Assembly (NCBI RefSeq): GCF_000293885.2
Contig: NZ_CP010945.1
Location: forward strand, 3,492,001-3,556,000
DNA from: Pseudomonas fluorescens NCIMB 11764
GTDB lineage: Bacteria; Pseudomonadota; Gammaproteobacteria; Pseudomonadales; Pseudomonadaceae
DNA length: 64,000 bases
Reading direction: 5' to 3'
Notes under the pieces: model-generated
Databases searched by the model: none
What the model saw: the letters and a program-made list of their open reading frames with translations, nothing else
Told to the model about the DNA's origin: nothing
Shown here: one piece after another, positions 36,207 to 43,717 of the stretch
Position numbering within the stretch: the stretch's first letter is position 1
How the letters are laid out: every line of letters starts with the position of its first letter
Program-made: the position numbers and the translations under genes

Positions 36207-36233
36207 AGAGCCCGGCCTAGCGCCGGGCTTTTG
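36207..36233. terminator. Terminator between antirepressor and second repressor
   Basis: AGCCCGGC and GCCGGGCTT pair with a short loop, followed by TTTG on the plus strand. It separates the converging antirepressor and repressor genes. Confidence 0.88.
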
Positions 36234-36244
36234 CTATCTGGGGT

Positions 36245-36670
36245 TTATGGCTTTTCGGAGTTGGCTTTCTCAAGCAGTCCCGCGATGCCTTCCAGCAACA
36301 CCAGGTCCGACTCTTTCAGCTTCCCCTTAGCCGCAGCTCTGGCCAGTTTCTCAACGATGGCAATCGCCCGGGGCGAGGCGGTCCCTAACATCGCTTGGTA
36401 TGCAGGCGACTGCTCACGTACGACTTCATGACGGGTGAACTCACCCTCGATGACGTTCGAACCGTAGCCGCCCGGGTTAACCAGTACGCCAGGCGCCAAG
36501 CCGATCTTCTGCTCAAGATTGAGCGCAGCTTTCTCGCCCAGGCCTCGATGCCCATTGAGGATCTGGGACAAATAGGAAGCGTCCAGATCGTGCTGGTCGG
36601 CGAAATCTTTCTGGCTGAGTGGGCCGATTACGCGCCGCAGCGCTTCGACCCGAAGAGTTTTCATATCCAT
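36245..36670 (-). CDS. CI-like HTH repressor (second switch)
   Basis: The product has 141 residues. A helix-turn-helix lies at about 18-42 (LSQKDFADQHDLDASYLSQI), then a loop and a helical C-terminus (ARAIAIVEKLARAAAKG-like) without a peptidase domain. No ribosome binding site precedes the ATG at 36670 (or 36664), so translation may be leaderless, as for lambda cI. It faces a YdaS/Cro-like gene across AT-rich DNA with ATTTAGC repeats. It is the likely lysogeny repressor. Confidence 0.8.
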   Translation of the reverse strand: MDMKTLRVEALRRVIGPLSQKDFADQHDLDASYLSQILNGHRGLGEKAALNLEQKIGLAPGVLVNPGGYGSNVIEGEFTRHEVVREQSPAYQAMLGTASPRAIAIVEKLARAAAKGKLKESDLVLLEGIAGLLEKANSEKP

Positions 36671-36689
36671 AGGCGAAATATAGGTCTCG

Positions 36690-36737
36690 ATTTAGCAGTT
36701 AGTAAATTACGATACGCTATTGCTATGTAATTTAGCA
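36690..36737. promoter_or_regulatory. Operator region of the second switch
   Basis: ATTTAGC occurs at 36690-36696 and again at 36730-36736, exactly 40 bases apart, between the divergent repressor and YdaS-like genes. Related GTAAATTAC and GTAATTTAG words lie between. The heptamer is the reverse complement of the GCTAAAT copies near 27,372 and 27,397. Confidence 0.55.
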
Positions 36738-36769
36738 TTGTGTAATCTGAGCTTCTTTCGGAGATCACC

Positions 36770-37015
36770 ATGACGCTACTCGACCTCATCCGCTCCTTGG
36801 AGCCGGCCCAACTGGATGCTCTAGCAGAGCGCAGCGGTACCAGTGTCGGCAACCTCAAACAGATTGCGTACGGGTATCGCCTGGCTGGTCCTGGGCTCGC
36901 CATCAATCTTGATCGCGAGTCGGGGAGGGCGGTGACGTGTGAAGAACTGCGCCCTGATATCGACTGGGCATATCTGCGTAATTCATCCACCAGCTCCGAG
37001 CAATCTGCCGCCTGA
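36770..37015 (+). CDS. YdaS-like Cro protein
   Basis: The product has 81 residues with a helix-turn-helix (about 10-45, LAERSGTSVGNLKQIAYG) and GPGLAINLDRESG, typical of YdaS-type antitoxin/Cro proteins in prophages. GGAG lies six bases before the ATG. Divergent from the repressor, it fits a Cro that shuts off repressor synthesis on induction. Confidence 0.82.
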   Translation: MTLLDLIRSLEPAQLDALAERSGTSVGNLKQIAYGYRLAGPGLAINLDRESGRAVTCEELRPDIDWAYLRNSSTSSEQSAA

Positions 37016-37082
37016 TCCGATGAGCAAAGTTTCGCTCATTGCTAAGACGTGTTGCCACGACAACTGCCAAGAGGTTTCCCGA

Positions 37083-37505
37083 ATGGAACAAGTACATCGC
37101 GCAATTCATGAGGCAGTGCTTGATGCGGGGCCAAAACAACTGGCTCACCTGATGGGCATGAGCCACACCGCGCTGCTCAACCGCAGCAATCCAAATGACG
37201 ACTCGCACCGGCTGAACCTGGAGCAATTCCTTCAAATTCTGGTGCACAGCAAGAACCCTGAACCATTGCAGTTATTGGCGAGCGCCTTGGGGTACGAGTT
37301 GGTGCCACTGGTGAAGCCGGAGGGGAAAAGCCTGGTTCAAGCGCTGGTGCACATGGCGGCTGAATCTGGGGATGTTTCTCGCGCGGTTCACGACGCCATG
37401 GCAGACGGCCGGGTAACGCAGATCGAGAAGGCCGGCATCCAGAAAGAAATCGGCCATGTGCGGCAGAGCTTGTTGGTGCTGGAAGAGTCGGTAAAGGCGG
37501 CGTGA
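37083..37505 (+). CDS. CII-like phage regulatory protein
   Basis: The product has 140 residues from ATG 37083 (AAGAGG upstream). GPKQLAHLMGMSHTALLNRSNP is the helix-turn-helix of the phage CII regulatory family, and NLEQFLQIL with an LxxLASALG helix follows. CII-type activators promote repressor and integrase transcription during the lysis-lysogeny decision. It is next after YdaS, the lambda-like order. Confidence 0.82.
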   Translation: MEQVHRAIHEAVLDAGPKQLAHLMGMSHTALLNRSNPNDDSHRLNLEQFLQILVHSKNPEPLQLLASALGYELVPLVKPEGKSLVQALVHMAAESGDVSRAVHDAMADGRVTQIEKAGIQKEIGHVRQSLLVLEESVKAA

Positions 37506-37651
37506 ACACGCTGCCAGGGTAGGGTTTGCATTATTTCAAAGGGGCGAATGATGAAATTCGCCCGGTGCATAAAGCAACAAACCCGGCGGGAACCGGGCTT
37601 ATCAAATCGTCCTGTGCAACCAGGACAACACATCTCGTAGAGGTATTAATC

Positions 37652-38032
37652 ATGGCACACGCAATTGGTGGTGAACAAGCTCGTCGACTGATGTTGATCA
37701 ACTATCCGCTGATTCGTACGCGCGAAGGCCTGAGTTTTACAGCTCGTGACGTTCAGGGGCGCATGGTCAATTGGCCCCGGAACAACCCTGGCGTCGCTGC
37801 CGATTGGGAAAAGGGCATGTCTTTCTTCGATCAAGAAGTCAGCGCATTGGCGGCGTTTGACGAAACCGAAGCGTTCCATGCGATTCAGTTCGCAATCATG
37901 GGCATGGGCGGGCGCTACACGAATCTAGAAATTGGCTTTGCTGAGCGCGTTGCTGCAGCTGCAGTGTTGGGCCTGCGCGCATTGCGAGATGGCGAAGCCG
38001 ATTTCGTTCCTGTCGATCGGGAGGACAACTAA
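37652..38032 (+). CDS. Hypothetical early protein, 126 residues
   Basis: The product is a mixed soluble protein with YPLIRTREGLSFTARDVQG, a central acidic helix (SFFDQEVSALAAFDETEA) and a helical C-terminus. No family is recognised. AGAGG precedes the ATG, and the stop overlaps the next start (TAATG). Its position between CII and the replication gene suggests an early function. Confidence 0.65.
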   Translation: MAHAIGGEQARRLMLINYPLIRTREGLSFTARDVQGRMVNWPRNNPGVAADWEKGMSFFDQEVSALAAFDETEAFHAIQFAIMGMGGRYTNLEIGFAERVAAAAVLGLRALRDGEADFVPVDREDN

Positions 38033-38361
38033 TGGGCCGATCAACCGAACCCACAGTGATCGACGAAGCCTACATGGAGCGTTTCGCTGACGACGTGCTT
38101 GCGTATAAGGCTTGGGAAGGCGCCGATTTCGCGCAAGAGATCTTGTTCGACGAGGCATCGGACGCGGATAGCTTGAGCGATGCGAAATGCGAGGTCGCTC
38201 AAGCAGCCATGGCTTTGCGAGTCCTCGTCCGGCGGATGACCGGGATGGACGCCGACGAGCTCCGCAAGGCCATCTTCGAGCGACGTCTGGAGCATGTCAT
38301 GCGACTCGATGGTGATGCGCCGGTGACCGCGCACCTACCGGATGGGGAGACTCTTCAATGA
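38032..38361 (+). CDS. Hypothetical early protein, 109 residues
   Basis: An acidic, helical protein (YMERFADDVLAYKAWEGADF, then ALRVLVRRMTGMD) with no recognised family. Both ends overlap neighbouring genes by one to four bases, so it is translated as part of the early operon. Confidence 0.62.
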   Translation: MGRSTEPTVIDEAYMERFADDVLAYKAWEGADFAQEILFDEASDADSLSDAKCEVAQAAMALRVLVRRMTGMDADELRKAIFERRLEHVMRLDGDAPVTAHLPDGETLQ

Positions 38362-38579
38362 GAACTCTACAGGTACCGCATGTGGAGTCCTCCACGGCCT
38401 GCAAGATCGCCGGCCCTTGGCCAACCTATGCCAGCTTCCGAAATCTCCCTGAGCGTGAGCGCTGGGTGCTTTACGGAAGTGCCAAGGCATATCGGCAGGC
38501 GCTGGAGGATCAGGGATTCGTCATGGCCGAGTCTTACGACGCTTTCATCAAGCGTGTCACTGACGAGATGGAGCTCTGA
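38358..38579 (+). CDS. Hypothetical early protein, 73 residues
   Basis: A small helical protein with a RERWVLYGSAKAYRQALE segment and an acidic end. The family is unknown. It overlaps the upstream gene by four bases and is followed after three bases by the replication gene. Confidence 0.6.
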   Translation: MRTLQVPHVESSTACKIAGPWPTYASFRNLPERERWVLYGSAKAYRQALEDQGFVMAESYDAFIKRVTDEMEL

Positions 38580-38582
38580 CGT

Positions 38583-39389
38583 ATGAGCATTCAGTCAATG
38601 GTCTGGGCTCTAGAGCAGCGATTGGTAGAGGAGTCCACTGCACGCCACGTTCTCCTTTGTCTCGCCAACTATGCCGACAAGAATGGTAAAGGCGCATTCC
38701 CCTCTACGAACAGCTTGAGCGATGACACTGGCTTGGCCGTGCGAACGGTCAAGTACAAGCTCGAGGCGCTTGAGGCACTTGGTGCGATTCGCCGCGGCAA
38801 TCAAGCGATCGCGGCAGCCTATATCGACAGACACGATCGTCGTCCGGTGGTCTACGACATGGCCGTGGAGCGGGGTGCACCAGATGCACCCCGTTGCGAA
38901 CGGGGTGCAAATGAAGACGTAACGAGGTGCAACTCACAACAGAACGACGTGCAAATGACGACAGAACGGGGTGCACCACATGCACCCAATCCTTCATCTA
39001 TCCGTCAACTACCCGTTAATAAACCAAAAGAAGGCGCAGGCAAGCCTGCTGGTGCGCAGCCGAAGGGAAAGTTGAGCAAATTTGATCCTCTCACAGCCAA
39101 GCCGGAGAACGCATCGACCGAATCCTGGGTTGGGTTCTGCGAAATGCGCAAATCCAAACGCAAGGATCTGACCGAGCGCGCCTGTCAGTTGATCTCGAAG
39201 AAGCTGGCTAACCACCCCGATCCTGATGCCGTCTTGGATAACTCCACCACAAATTCGTGGAGCGACATCTACCCGGATTCGGTACTGCCCGGCGCTAGCG
39301 CCAAGACAGCGAAAACATCGGCCTATCACGGCCTGCCGAACCATACGCACGAGATGTATCCGGAGGTGCAGAGTGGCGCGAATTTCTAA
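38583..39389 (+). CDS. O-like replication initiator with HTH
   Basis: The product has 268 residues. The N-terminal winged helix (about 1-90, RHVLLCLANYADKNGKGAFPS, partial, and SLSDDTGLAVRTVKYKLEAL) is the HTH_36 type of phage O proteins, which bind origin iterons. The C-terminal 120 residues (SWVGFCEMRKSKRKDL) resemble phage replication proteins that recruit the helicase loader. Iteron-like DNA repeats lie inside the gene at 38,868-38,987. It overlaps the DnaC-like gene by 17 bases. Confidence 0.85.
   Translation: MSIQSMVWALEQRLVEESTARHVLLCLANYADKNGKGAFPSTNSLSDDTGLAVRTVKYKLEALEALGAIRRGNQAIAAAYIDRHDRRPVVYDMAVERGAPDAPRCERGANEDVTRCNSQQNDVQMTTERGAPHAPNPSSIRQLPVNKPKEGAGKPAGAQPKGKLSKFDPLTAKPENASTESWVGFCEMRKSKRKDLTERACQLISKKLANHPDPDAVLDNSTTNSWSDIYPDSVLPGASAKTAKTSAYHGLPNHTHEMYPEVQSGANF
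38868..38987. repeat. Iterons: candidate phage replication origin
   Basis: The 12-mer GAACGGGGTGCA and variants start at 38898, 38920, 38942 and 38964, each exactly 22 bases apart (two helical turns, not a multiple of three). To the left, CGGGGTGCA and TGCACCCCG (38871-38893) form an inverted pair with a five-base gap; to the right, GGGTGCA and TGCACCC (38969-38987) do the same. As in lambda O, the origin would be inside the initiator gene. Confidence 0.7.
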
Positions 39390-40176
39390 TTTTTGCAGAC
39401 ATCCTCGTGTCCGCTTTTTTGATCTCGAATGTCCGTTGCATGGCTCGGTGAGCAGTTCCGAGATCGAGCAGTTCGGCGGTTCCGTGTTGCCACGTGGTTG
39501 CAAGCATTGCCACTGGGAAGCATTGAACACCGCGCCGATCGAAAGTGACGCGCACCTCGAGGCGCGAGGCCGGAAGAAGGCTGAAGACCTCAATAAATTG
39601 CTTGTCGGCTCCGGGATTACGCCGCGGTTCAGCACCTGCACCTTCAGCAGTTACAGAACCACTGGCGGCGTAGACGGTATGGCAAAGGCGCTGAAAATCT
39701 GCTCGGAGTACGTTGCTCAGTTCGGAGAAAATTATGACGCCGGTCGTTCGTTGATTCTCTCGGGAAACGTAGGTAACGGAAAGACGCATCTGGCTTGCGC
39801 GATGGTTCAGGAGGTAGTTCGGGAGCATGGGGCCCAGGCAGTGATCGTATCCGCTGCTGAAATTATTCGGGTCTTCAAAGGGGCGATGGATCGGAGTGCT
39901 GAATACACCGACAAAGACGTACTCAATGAACTGGCGAGTTTCGACCTTCTGGTGATCGATGAGGTTGGGGCCCAGGCTGGCAGTGCTTACGAACTGGGCA
40001 TTCTTCATGAGGTGATCGACCGGCGTTATCAGTTCGTACTGCCTACTGTAGTGGTCTCCAATTTGATGGCTGCGGACCTGGGGCGTTACATCGGCGATCG
40101 AGCGTTGGATCGTTTGAGGGAGAGTGGCGGGCAGGCGGTGGGATTTAGCTGGGCCTCAGCTCGAGGTGCTGTATGA
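39373..40176 (+). CDS. DnaC-like helicase loader ATPase
   Basis: The product has 267 residues from GTG 39373 (GGAGG six bases upstream). The N-terminus has Cys8, Cys20 and a later GCKHCHW, possibly a zinc site. Walker A GNVGNGKTHLACA is near 135 and Walker B LLVIDEVGAQ near 193, as in DnaC/IstB AAA+ ATPases. It would load the following DnaB helicase at the origin recognised by the O-like protein. Confidence 0.9.
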   Translation: MARISNFCRHPRVRFFDLECPLHGSVSSSEIEQFGGSVLPRGCKHCHWEALNTAPIESDAHLEARGRKKAEDLNKLLVGSGITPRFSTCTFSSYRTTGGVDGMAKALKICSEYVAQFGENYDAGRSLILSGNVGNGKTHLACAMVQEVVREHGAQAVIVSAAEIIRVFKGAMDRSAEYTDKDVLNELASFDLLVIDEVGAQAGSAYELGILHEVIDRRYQFVLPTVVVSNLMAADLGRYIGDRALDRLRESGGQAVGFSWASARGAV

Positions 40177-41543
40177 GCCGAGAACTTTTTAGCATCGAGG
40201 CAGAGCACGGGGTGTTGGGGGCGCTGTTGCAAGACGAATCGCTTTTCGATGAGTTAACAGCCCGCGTAGCTACAAGGGATTTCAGCGATCTTGAAAACGC
40301 GGCTATGTACCAGGCAATTCTCGATACTCACGCGAGTGGTCAGCCGATCGACGTTGTTACTGTCGGAGTATGTCGACCCGCTTTACCGAGCGGGTACAGC
40401 ACCTTCGCCTATGCCGCCGAGATCGCCAAGAACGTACCGAGTGTCGCGAACTGGAAAGCTTACGCCAGAGTCGTGCTGGAGCGCTCGGCACTGCGCAAGG
40501 TAGTGGAGGTCGCCGAGATCATCCGTGACAGCGCGAATGAAGACCGACCAGTAGCGGAGATCATAGCGCTGGCTCAGCAAGCCACAGCAGACCTGCGCGA
40601 GCTTGGAGATGGTGAGCCAAAGTACCAGCGTCTTGACCACATGATGGGCCGAGCAGCAGAGGTCGTCGACGACAAATTGAACCACCGCCTCCCGACTTGG
40701 CCATCAACAAGCCTCTCGGCACTCGACAATTTAATGCAGGGGGTCAGACCGAAAAAGGTCACGGTGATAGCGGGTCTCCCTGGGAGTGGCAAAACAACCC
40801 TGGCGCTGCAAATCGCACAGCACAATGCTTGCGTCGCAGGTAAGCCGTGGCTTGTGTTTTCAATCGAGATGCCCGGAGAGGAGCTTGGACTCCGAGCTAT
40901 TGCTTCACTGGGCGGTGTCGACCTACGGCGGCTTGATAACCCAGAAAAAATGGAAGATGACGACTGGGCCAGAATGGTTGGCGCGGTAGCCAAGGCGAGG
41001 GGGGCACCGCTGTTCATTTGCGACGATCCCGTACAAACCCCTGCGAGCATTCGATCGACGGCAAGGCAATGTCAGCGAGAGCATGGATTGGCAGGAATCG
41101 TTGTCGATTACCTGGGATTGATTCAGTCGGAAAGAAAGGGGCGGAGTCGAACGGAAGAGGTTGGTGCTATCAGCAAATCCCTTCTGCGGCTTGCGAAGGA
41201 GCTTGACGTCCCTGTGCTGGAGTTGGCGCAGCTAAACCGTGACTCAACGAAGCGTGTCGGAAAGAAACCTCAGTCCAGTGATTTACGCGATTCGGGCGAG
41301 ATCGAGGCTGACGCCAGCTGCATCATCATGGTTCATCGCGATATGGACTCGGAGGAAGGGCAAAACGGTGTCACCGAGCTTTTGATGACCAAATGTCGTC
41401 ACGCCAAAGTTGGTAGCTGCATCGTCCAACAGCAGGGTGAGTTTGGCCGGTTTGTGAACTTTGCGGGGAATCCATATCCGTCCAGCGAAGAGGTCGAGAT
41501 GAAACGTCCCTTCGCTGGTAAGTACAAAGGGGGAGCCAAATGA
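40173..41543 (+). CDS. Replicative DNA helicase, DnaB family
   Basis: The product has 456 residues. The N-terminal DnaB domain (about 5-105) is followed by a RecA-like motor with Walker A GLPGSGKTTLALQIA near 206, Walker B IVVDYLGLI, and LAQLNRDSTKR, the arginine-containing motif of DnaB. It is phage-encoded and coupled by a four-base overlap to its loader gene. Confidence 0.95.
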   Translation: MSRELFSIEAEHGVLGALLQDESLFDELTARVATRDFSDLENAAMYQAILDTHASGQPIDVVTVGVCRPALPSGYSTFAYAAEIAKNVPSVANWKAYARVVLERSALRKVVEVAEIIRDSANEDRPVAEIIALAQQATADLRELGDGEPKYQRLDHMMGRAAEVVDDKLNHRLPTWPSTSLSALDNLMQGVRPKKVTVIAGLPGSGKTTLALQIAQHNACVAGKPWLVFSIEMPGEELGLRAIASLGGVDLRRLDNPEKMEDDDWARMVGAVAKARGAPLFICDDPVQTPASIRSTARQCQREHGLAGIVVDYLGLIQSERKGRSRTEEVGAISKSLLRLAKELDVPVLELAQLNRDSTKRVGKKPQSSDLRDSGEIEADASCIIMVHRDMDSEEGQNGVTELLMTKCRHAKVGSCIVQQQGEFGRFVNFAGNPYPSSEEVEMKRPFAGKYKGGAK

Positions 41544-41830
41544 ACAACCGAGTAACTGCAATGCTGCCGCGCAAAAGCATGAGTGATCTTGAGCGTCGTT
41601 TCTTGAAGATCGCAGGTGAAGAGTTATCGAAGGTCAAAGTTGGCGGCCCCAACGCGCTGGCGTGCTTGCTTGACATGGTCGCCTCCTGGCATGGCATGCG
41701 GGCCGAAGTCGGGTTTCACGATTTCGGTCAACGTTGGCTGATTGAGGGCAACGCCAAGAACAAACCTGCAGATCGGTTGTTGCGCGACCTGTTCGGTTTG
41801 AGTGATCCAGACCCGAGGAAGGCCGCATGA
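41540..41830 (+). CDS. Hypothetical protein, 96 residues
   Basis: A helical protein (SDLERRFLKIAGEELSKV, then ALACLLDMVASWHGM) ending in an acidic tail. No family is recognised. It overlaps dnaB and the antiterminator gene by four bases each and so belongs to the replication operon. Confidence 0.65.
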   Translation: MNNRVTAMLPRKSMSDLERRFLKIAGEELSKVKVGGPNALACLLDMVASWHGMRAEVGFHDFGQRWLIEGNAKNKPADRLLRDLFGLSDPDPRKAA

Positions 41831-42216
41831 AAAAGCGAACGTACATCGGTAAAGCCTTGGGGGATACCGAGTGGCTGTTGGAACAGTGGGGCTATTGGCG
41901 GATGGATGGGATGGGCGTGCCGCGGTACGTATCGCCGCTTTATGCGCTGATTCGCGACAACACCCCGTGCGAGGGAGGCGTGAAGGAATACTCGCTGACC
42001 GATGATCTCGCACTGGTGTTGGATGGGGCTGTCGCACGCTTGATCAATCGTGATGATCAGATGGGAAATTTCATCTGGCTCTACTTCGGCGCCAAGTGGC
42101 CAGCCTTGCGAATTGCCAGAGAAAACGGCATCGGCGAGGCAAAGGCGCGGGAGGTCATCAAAGCCGGTGTTGCTTGGATTGATTGCGCACTGGAAGGAAT
42201 TCGCGAGGCTGCGTAA
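41827..42216 (+). CDS. Q-like antitermination protein
   Basis: The product has 129 residues. LGDTEWLLEQWGYWRMDGMG at the start and a helical core ending KAREVIKAGVAWIDCAL are typical of small phage Q-type antiterminators. Such proteins modify RNA polymerase at the late promoter so that it reads through terminators into lysis and structural genes. Its place at the end of the early operon, before the terminators and the late genes, supports this. Confidence 0.78.
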   Translation: MKKRTYIGKALGDTEWLLEQWGYWRMDGMGVPRYVSPLYALIRDNTPCEGGVKEYSLTDDLALVLDGAVARLINRDDQMGNFIWLYFGAKWPALRIARENGIGEAKAREVIKAGVAWIDCALEGIREAA

Positions 42217-42288
42217 AAAAGTCTTTCCACGCGGATAACGACCTGTTTTCATGACACGGTGTTCAGCTGTTTCAGCGCGACACCACAG

Positions 42289-42319
42289 AAAAAGCCCGGC
42301 AGCTGAGTCGGGCTTTTTT
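42289..42319 (+). terminator. Terminator after the antiterminator gene
   Basis: AAAAAGCCCGGC and GTCGGGCTTTTTT form a strong hairpin with a T run at the end of the early operon. Confidence 0.9.
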
Positions 42320-42356
42320 ATGGGCTAAGATCTGTATTCATTTACAGGAGCCCATC

Positions 42357-42551
42357 ATGGGAAACATTCAAATCAAAGAAGCACAAAAAATCGCAGAAAA
42401 TTGGACCGATGGGGATTGCACCCATCCATCTCTCTACAAAGAGTACGACCTCGGGTCAGCCACTGGCGATTACATATGTAAGACCTGCGGTAAAGCCGGT
42501 TTCGGAAGGGACTGGCCTGAAAAAAGACGCACTCAGAATCCTTCAGCCTAA
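42357..42551 (+). CDS. Small Cys-rich protein, 64 residues
   Basis: The product contains CTHP and, 20 residues later, CKTCGK, a Cys/His then CXXC arrangement that could bind one zinc ion. AGGAG lies six bases before the ATG, and it is enclosed by two terminators, so it is a one-gene unit between the early and late regions. The family is unknown. Confidence 0.62.
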   Translation: MGNIQIKEAQKIAENWTDGDCTHPSLYKEYDLGSATGDYICKTCGKAGFGRDWPEKRRTQNPSA

Positions 42552-42554
42552 ATG

Positions 42555-42578
42555 AGCCCCGCCATTCGCGGGGCTTTT
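42555..42578 (+). terminator. Terminator after the small Cys-rich gene
   Basis: AGCCCCGC and GCGGGGCT pair with a five-base loop and TTTT follows. Confidence 0.88.
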
Positions 42579-42586
42579 CGTTTTTA

Positions 42587-42669
42587 GAGGGTGGCGCTCA
42601 GGGTGAGCGGTCCGGTTTGAACCCGGAGTTGCTGGCAACGGCAAAAGTTCGACTCTTTCGCCTTTCCTC
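42587..42669 (+). other. tRNA-like cloverleaf, possibly a degenerate class II tRNA
   Basis: The sequence can fold as GAGGGTG/CGCCTTT acceptor (with G-U pairs), a GCTC/GAGC D stem, a perfect TCCGG/CCGGA anticodon stem with loop TTTGAAC (anticodon UGA, serine), a GTTG/CAAC variable arm and an AAAG-TTCGACT-CTTT T arm with a canonical loop. There is no CCA end and the D loop is short. It may be a decayed or unusual phage tRNA; chance is not excluded. Confidence 0.3.
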
Positions 42670-42693
42670 GACGCAGCTCAACGTCGTTACAAG

Positions 42694-42918
42694 TCAGCGA
42701 TTATTGTCTCGGCCGGATCCAGACGGTTCGCCGGTGGTGCTCGGCCAGTTGCGGTGACAGTCAATGACTACAACGTCTTCGTCTTTCACTGCCATGCGGC
42801 GCAGGTTAGAGACAGGGCGTATATCGCAACTCTCAGTAGGCGACCATGTGCAGACATTTTGATCGCCATACCTATCAATTGATTCCTTAAGTGCTTTTAT
42901 CAGTTCGCTGGCTTTCAT
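42694..42918 (-). CDS. Small hypothetical protein on the opposite strand, 74 residues
   Basis: The product from ATG 42918 has AAGGA upstream, a helix (KASELIKALKESIDRYGD) and strands (VVVIDCHRNW) with two more Cys. No family is recognised. It runs against the late genes and is separated from them by terminators, as moron genes often are. Confidence 0.6.
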   Translation of the reverse strand: MKASELIKALKESIDRYGDQNVCTWSPTESCDIRPVSNLRRMAVKDEDVVVIDCHRNWPSTTGEPSGSGRDNNR

Positions 42919-43059
42919 CGCGTTCCTTGCCTTTATTAGTTTTGAGGTGCCCAACCATTATGGGTGGCTTACAACACTTTACGATTAGAAGGGCAGCCCC
43001 TGCAAATGCAGCCCCGCTGCGTTGATGGTTTGAAAGAATCGTATTTTTTACTTGAATCA

Positions 43060-43085
43060 AGCCTCGGTATTAACCGGGGCTTTTC
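43060..43085 (+). terminator. Terminator before the late genes
   Basis: GCCTCGG and CCGGGGC pair (one G-U) with a six-base loop and TTTT follows. It is a plausible target for Q-type antitermination. Confidence 0.65.
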
Positions 43086-43163
43086 CGTTTTCGGCTCCAC
43101 CACACCCATCGCTCTGAGCTGGGAGTGCTGCTGGAGCTGACTTAAATCCGCACGGTACCGCCA

Positions 43164-43481
43164 ATGACTGAAGTCTCGCGCATTGCAGACAGCACCACGT
43201 TCAAGGTCGCTGTCCCGATACTGCAAACGATCCTGTCGGCCGGTGCCATTGGCGCGTTTGTGTACGTAGTCGGATCACTCGGCTCGCTTCAAGTGCAGCT
43301 TGCCGCCTACCAGACCAATCAGGCCCTGATCGGCCAGAGGGTCGACTCTTTGGAGCGCTCAAGGGAATCGACAGACAAGTTCGTCGACTCCCTCCGCACA
43401 TCAGTCCAGCGGCAAGAGTTCCAGATCAACCAGCTCGGCGATGGCCTCAAGGGACTCGCCCAGATGGGTAGGCCTAAATGA
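43164..43481 (+). CDS. Membrane protein with periplasmic coiled coil, candidate i-spanin
   Basis: The product has 105 residues: one transmembrane helix (about 18-40, VPILQTILSAGAIGAFVYVV) then a heptad-rich coiled coil (about 45-95, including two VDSL repeats). An N-terminal membrane anchor with a coiled-coil tail, followed by an overlapping outer-membrane lipoprotein gene, is the plan of spanin pairs that fuse the membranes at lysis. Sequence identity to Rz was not recognised, so this rests on architecture and position. Confidence 0.55.
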   Translation: MTEVSRIADSTTFKVAVPILQTILSAGAIGAFVYVVGSLGSLQVQLAAYQTNQALIGQRVDSLERSRESTDKFVDSLRTSVQRQEFQINQLGDGLKGLAQMGRPK

Positions 43482-43717
43482 AGCGACTGCTGATCGTCCT
43501 CATGCTGCTCACTGGTTGCGCGCAGACAGAAACGATCCAGGAGCCTCCCAAGGTTCAGCGCACAACCATCTACCGATACATCAGCGCTCCATGCCTTCCT
43601 GATGGTCACCAAAACACCGCACTGCGTGATGCCCTCAAGAGCCGCGATCACTGGAAGCGGTATGCCGAAAGCCTCGAAAAACTACCTGGAGCAACAATCA
43701 ATGACCCTGATCGATAA
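43478..43717 (+). CDS. Small lipoprotein, candidate o-spanin
   Basis: The product has 79 residues. The lipobox LLTGC sets the acylated Cys at residue 15. The mature 65 residues are polar and Pro-containing with one further Cys. It overlaps the upstream coiled-coil gene by four bases and the holin-like gene by 17, which suits an Rz1-like outer-membrane partner. Confidence 0.55.
   Translation: MKRLLIVLMLLTGCAQTETIQEPPKVQRTTIYRYISAPCLPDGHQNTALRDALKSRDHWKRYAESLEKLPGATINDPDR

Noticed and set aside
42554..42669. Selenocysteine tRNA
   Set aside because: The tRNA-like fold has anticodon UGA rather than UCA, and the acceptor arm is not of the 8-bp type; no selenoprotein genes are near.
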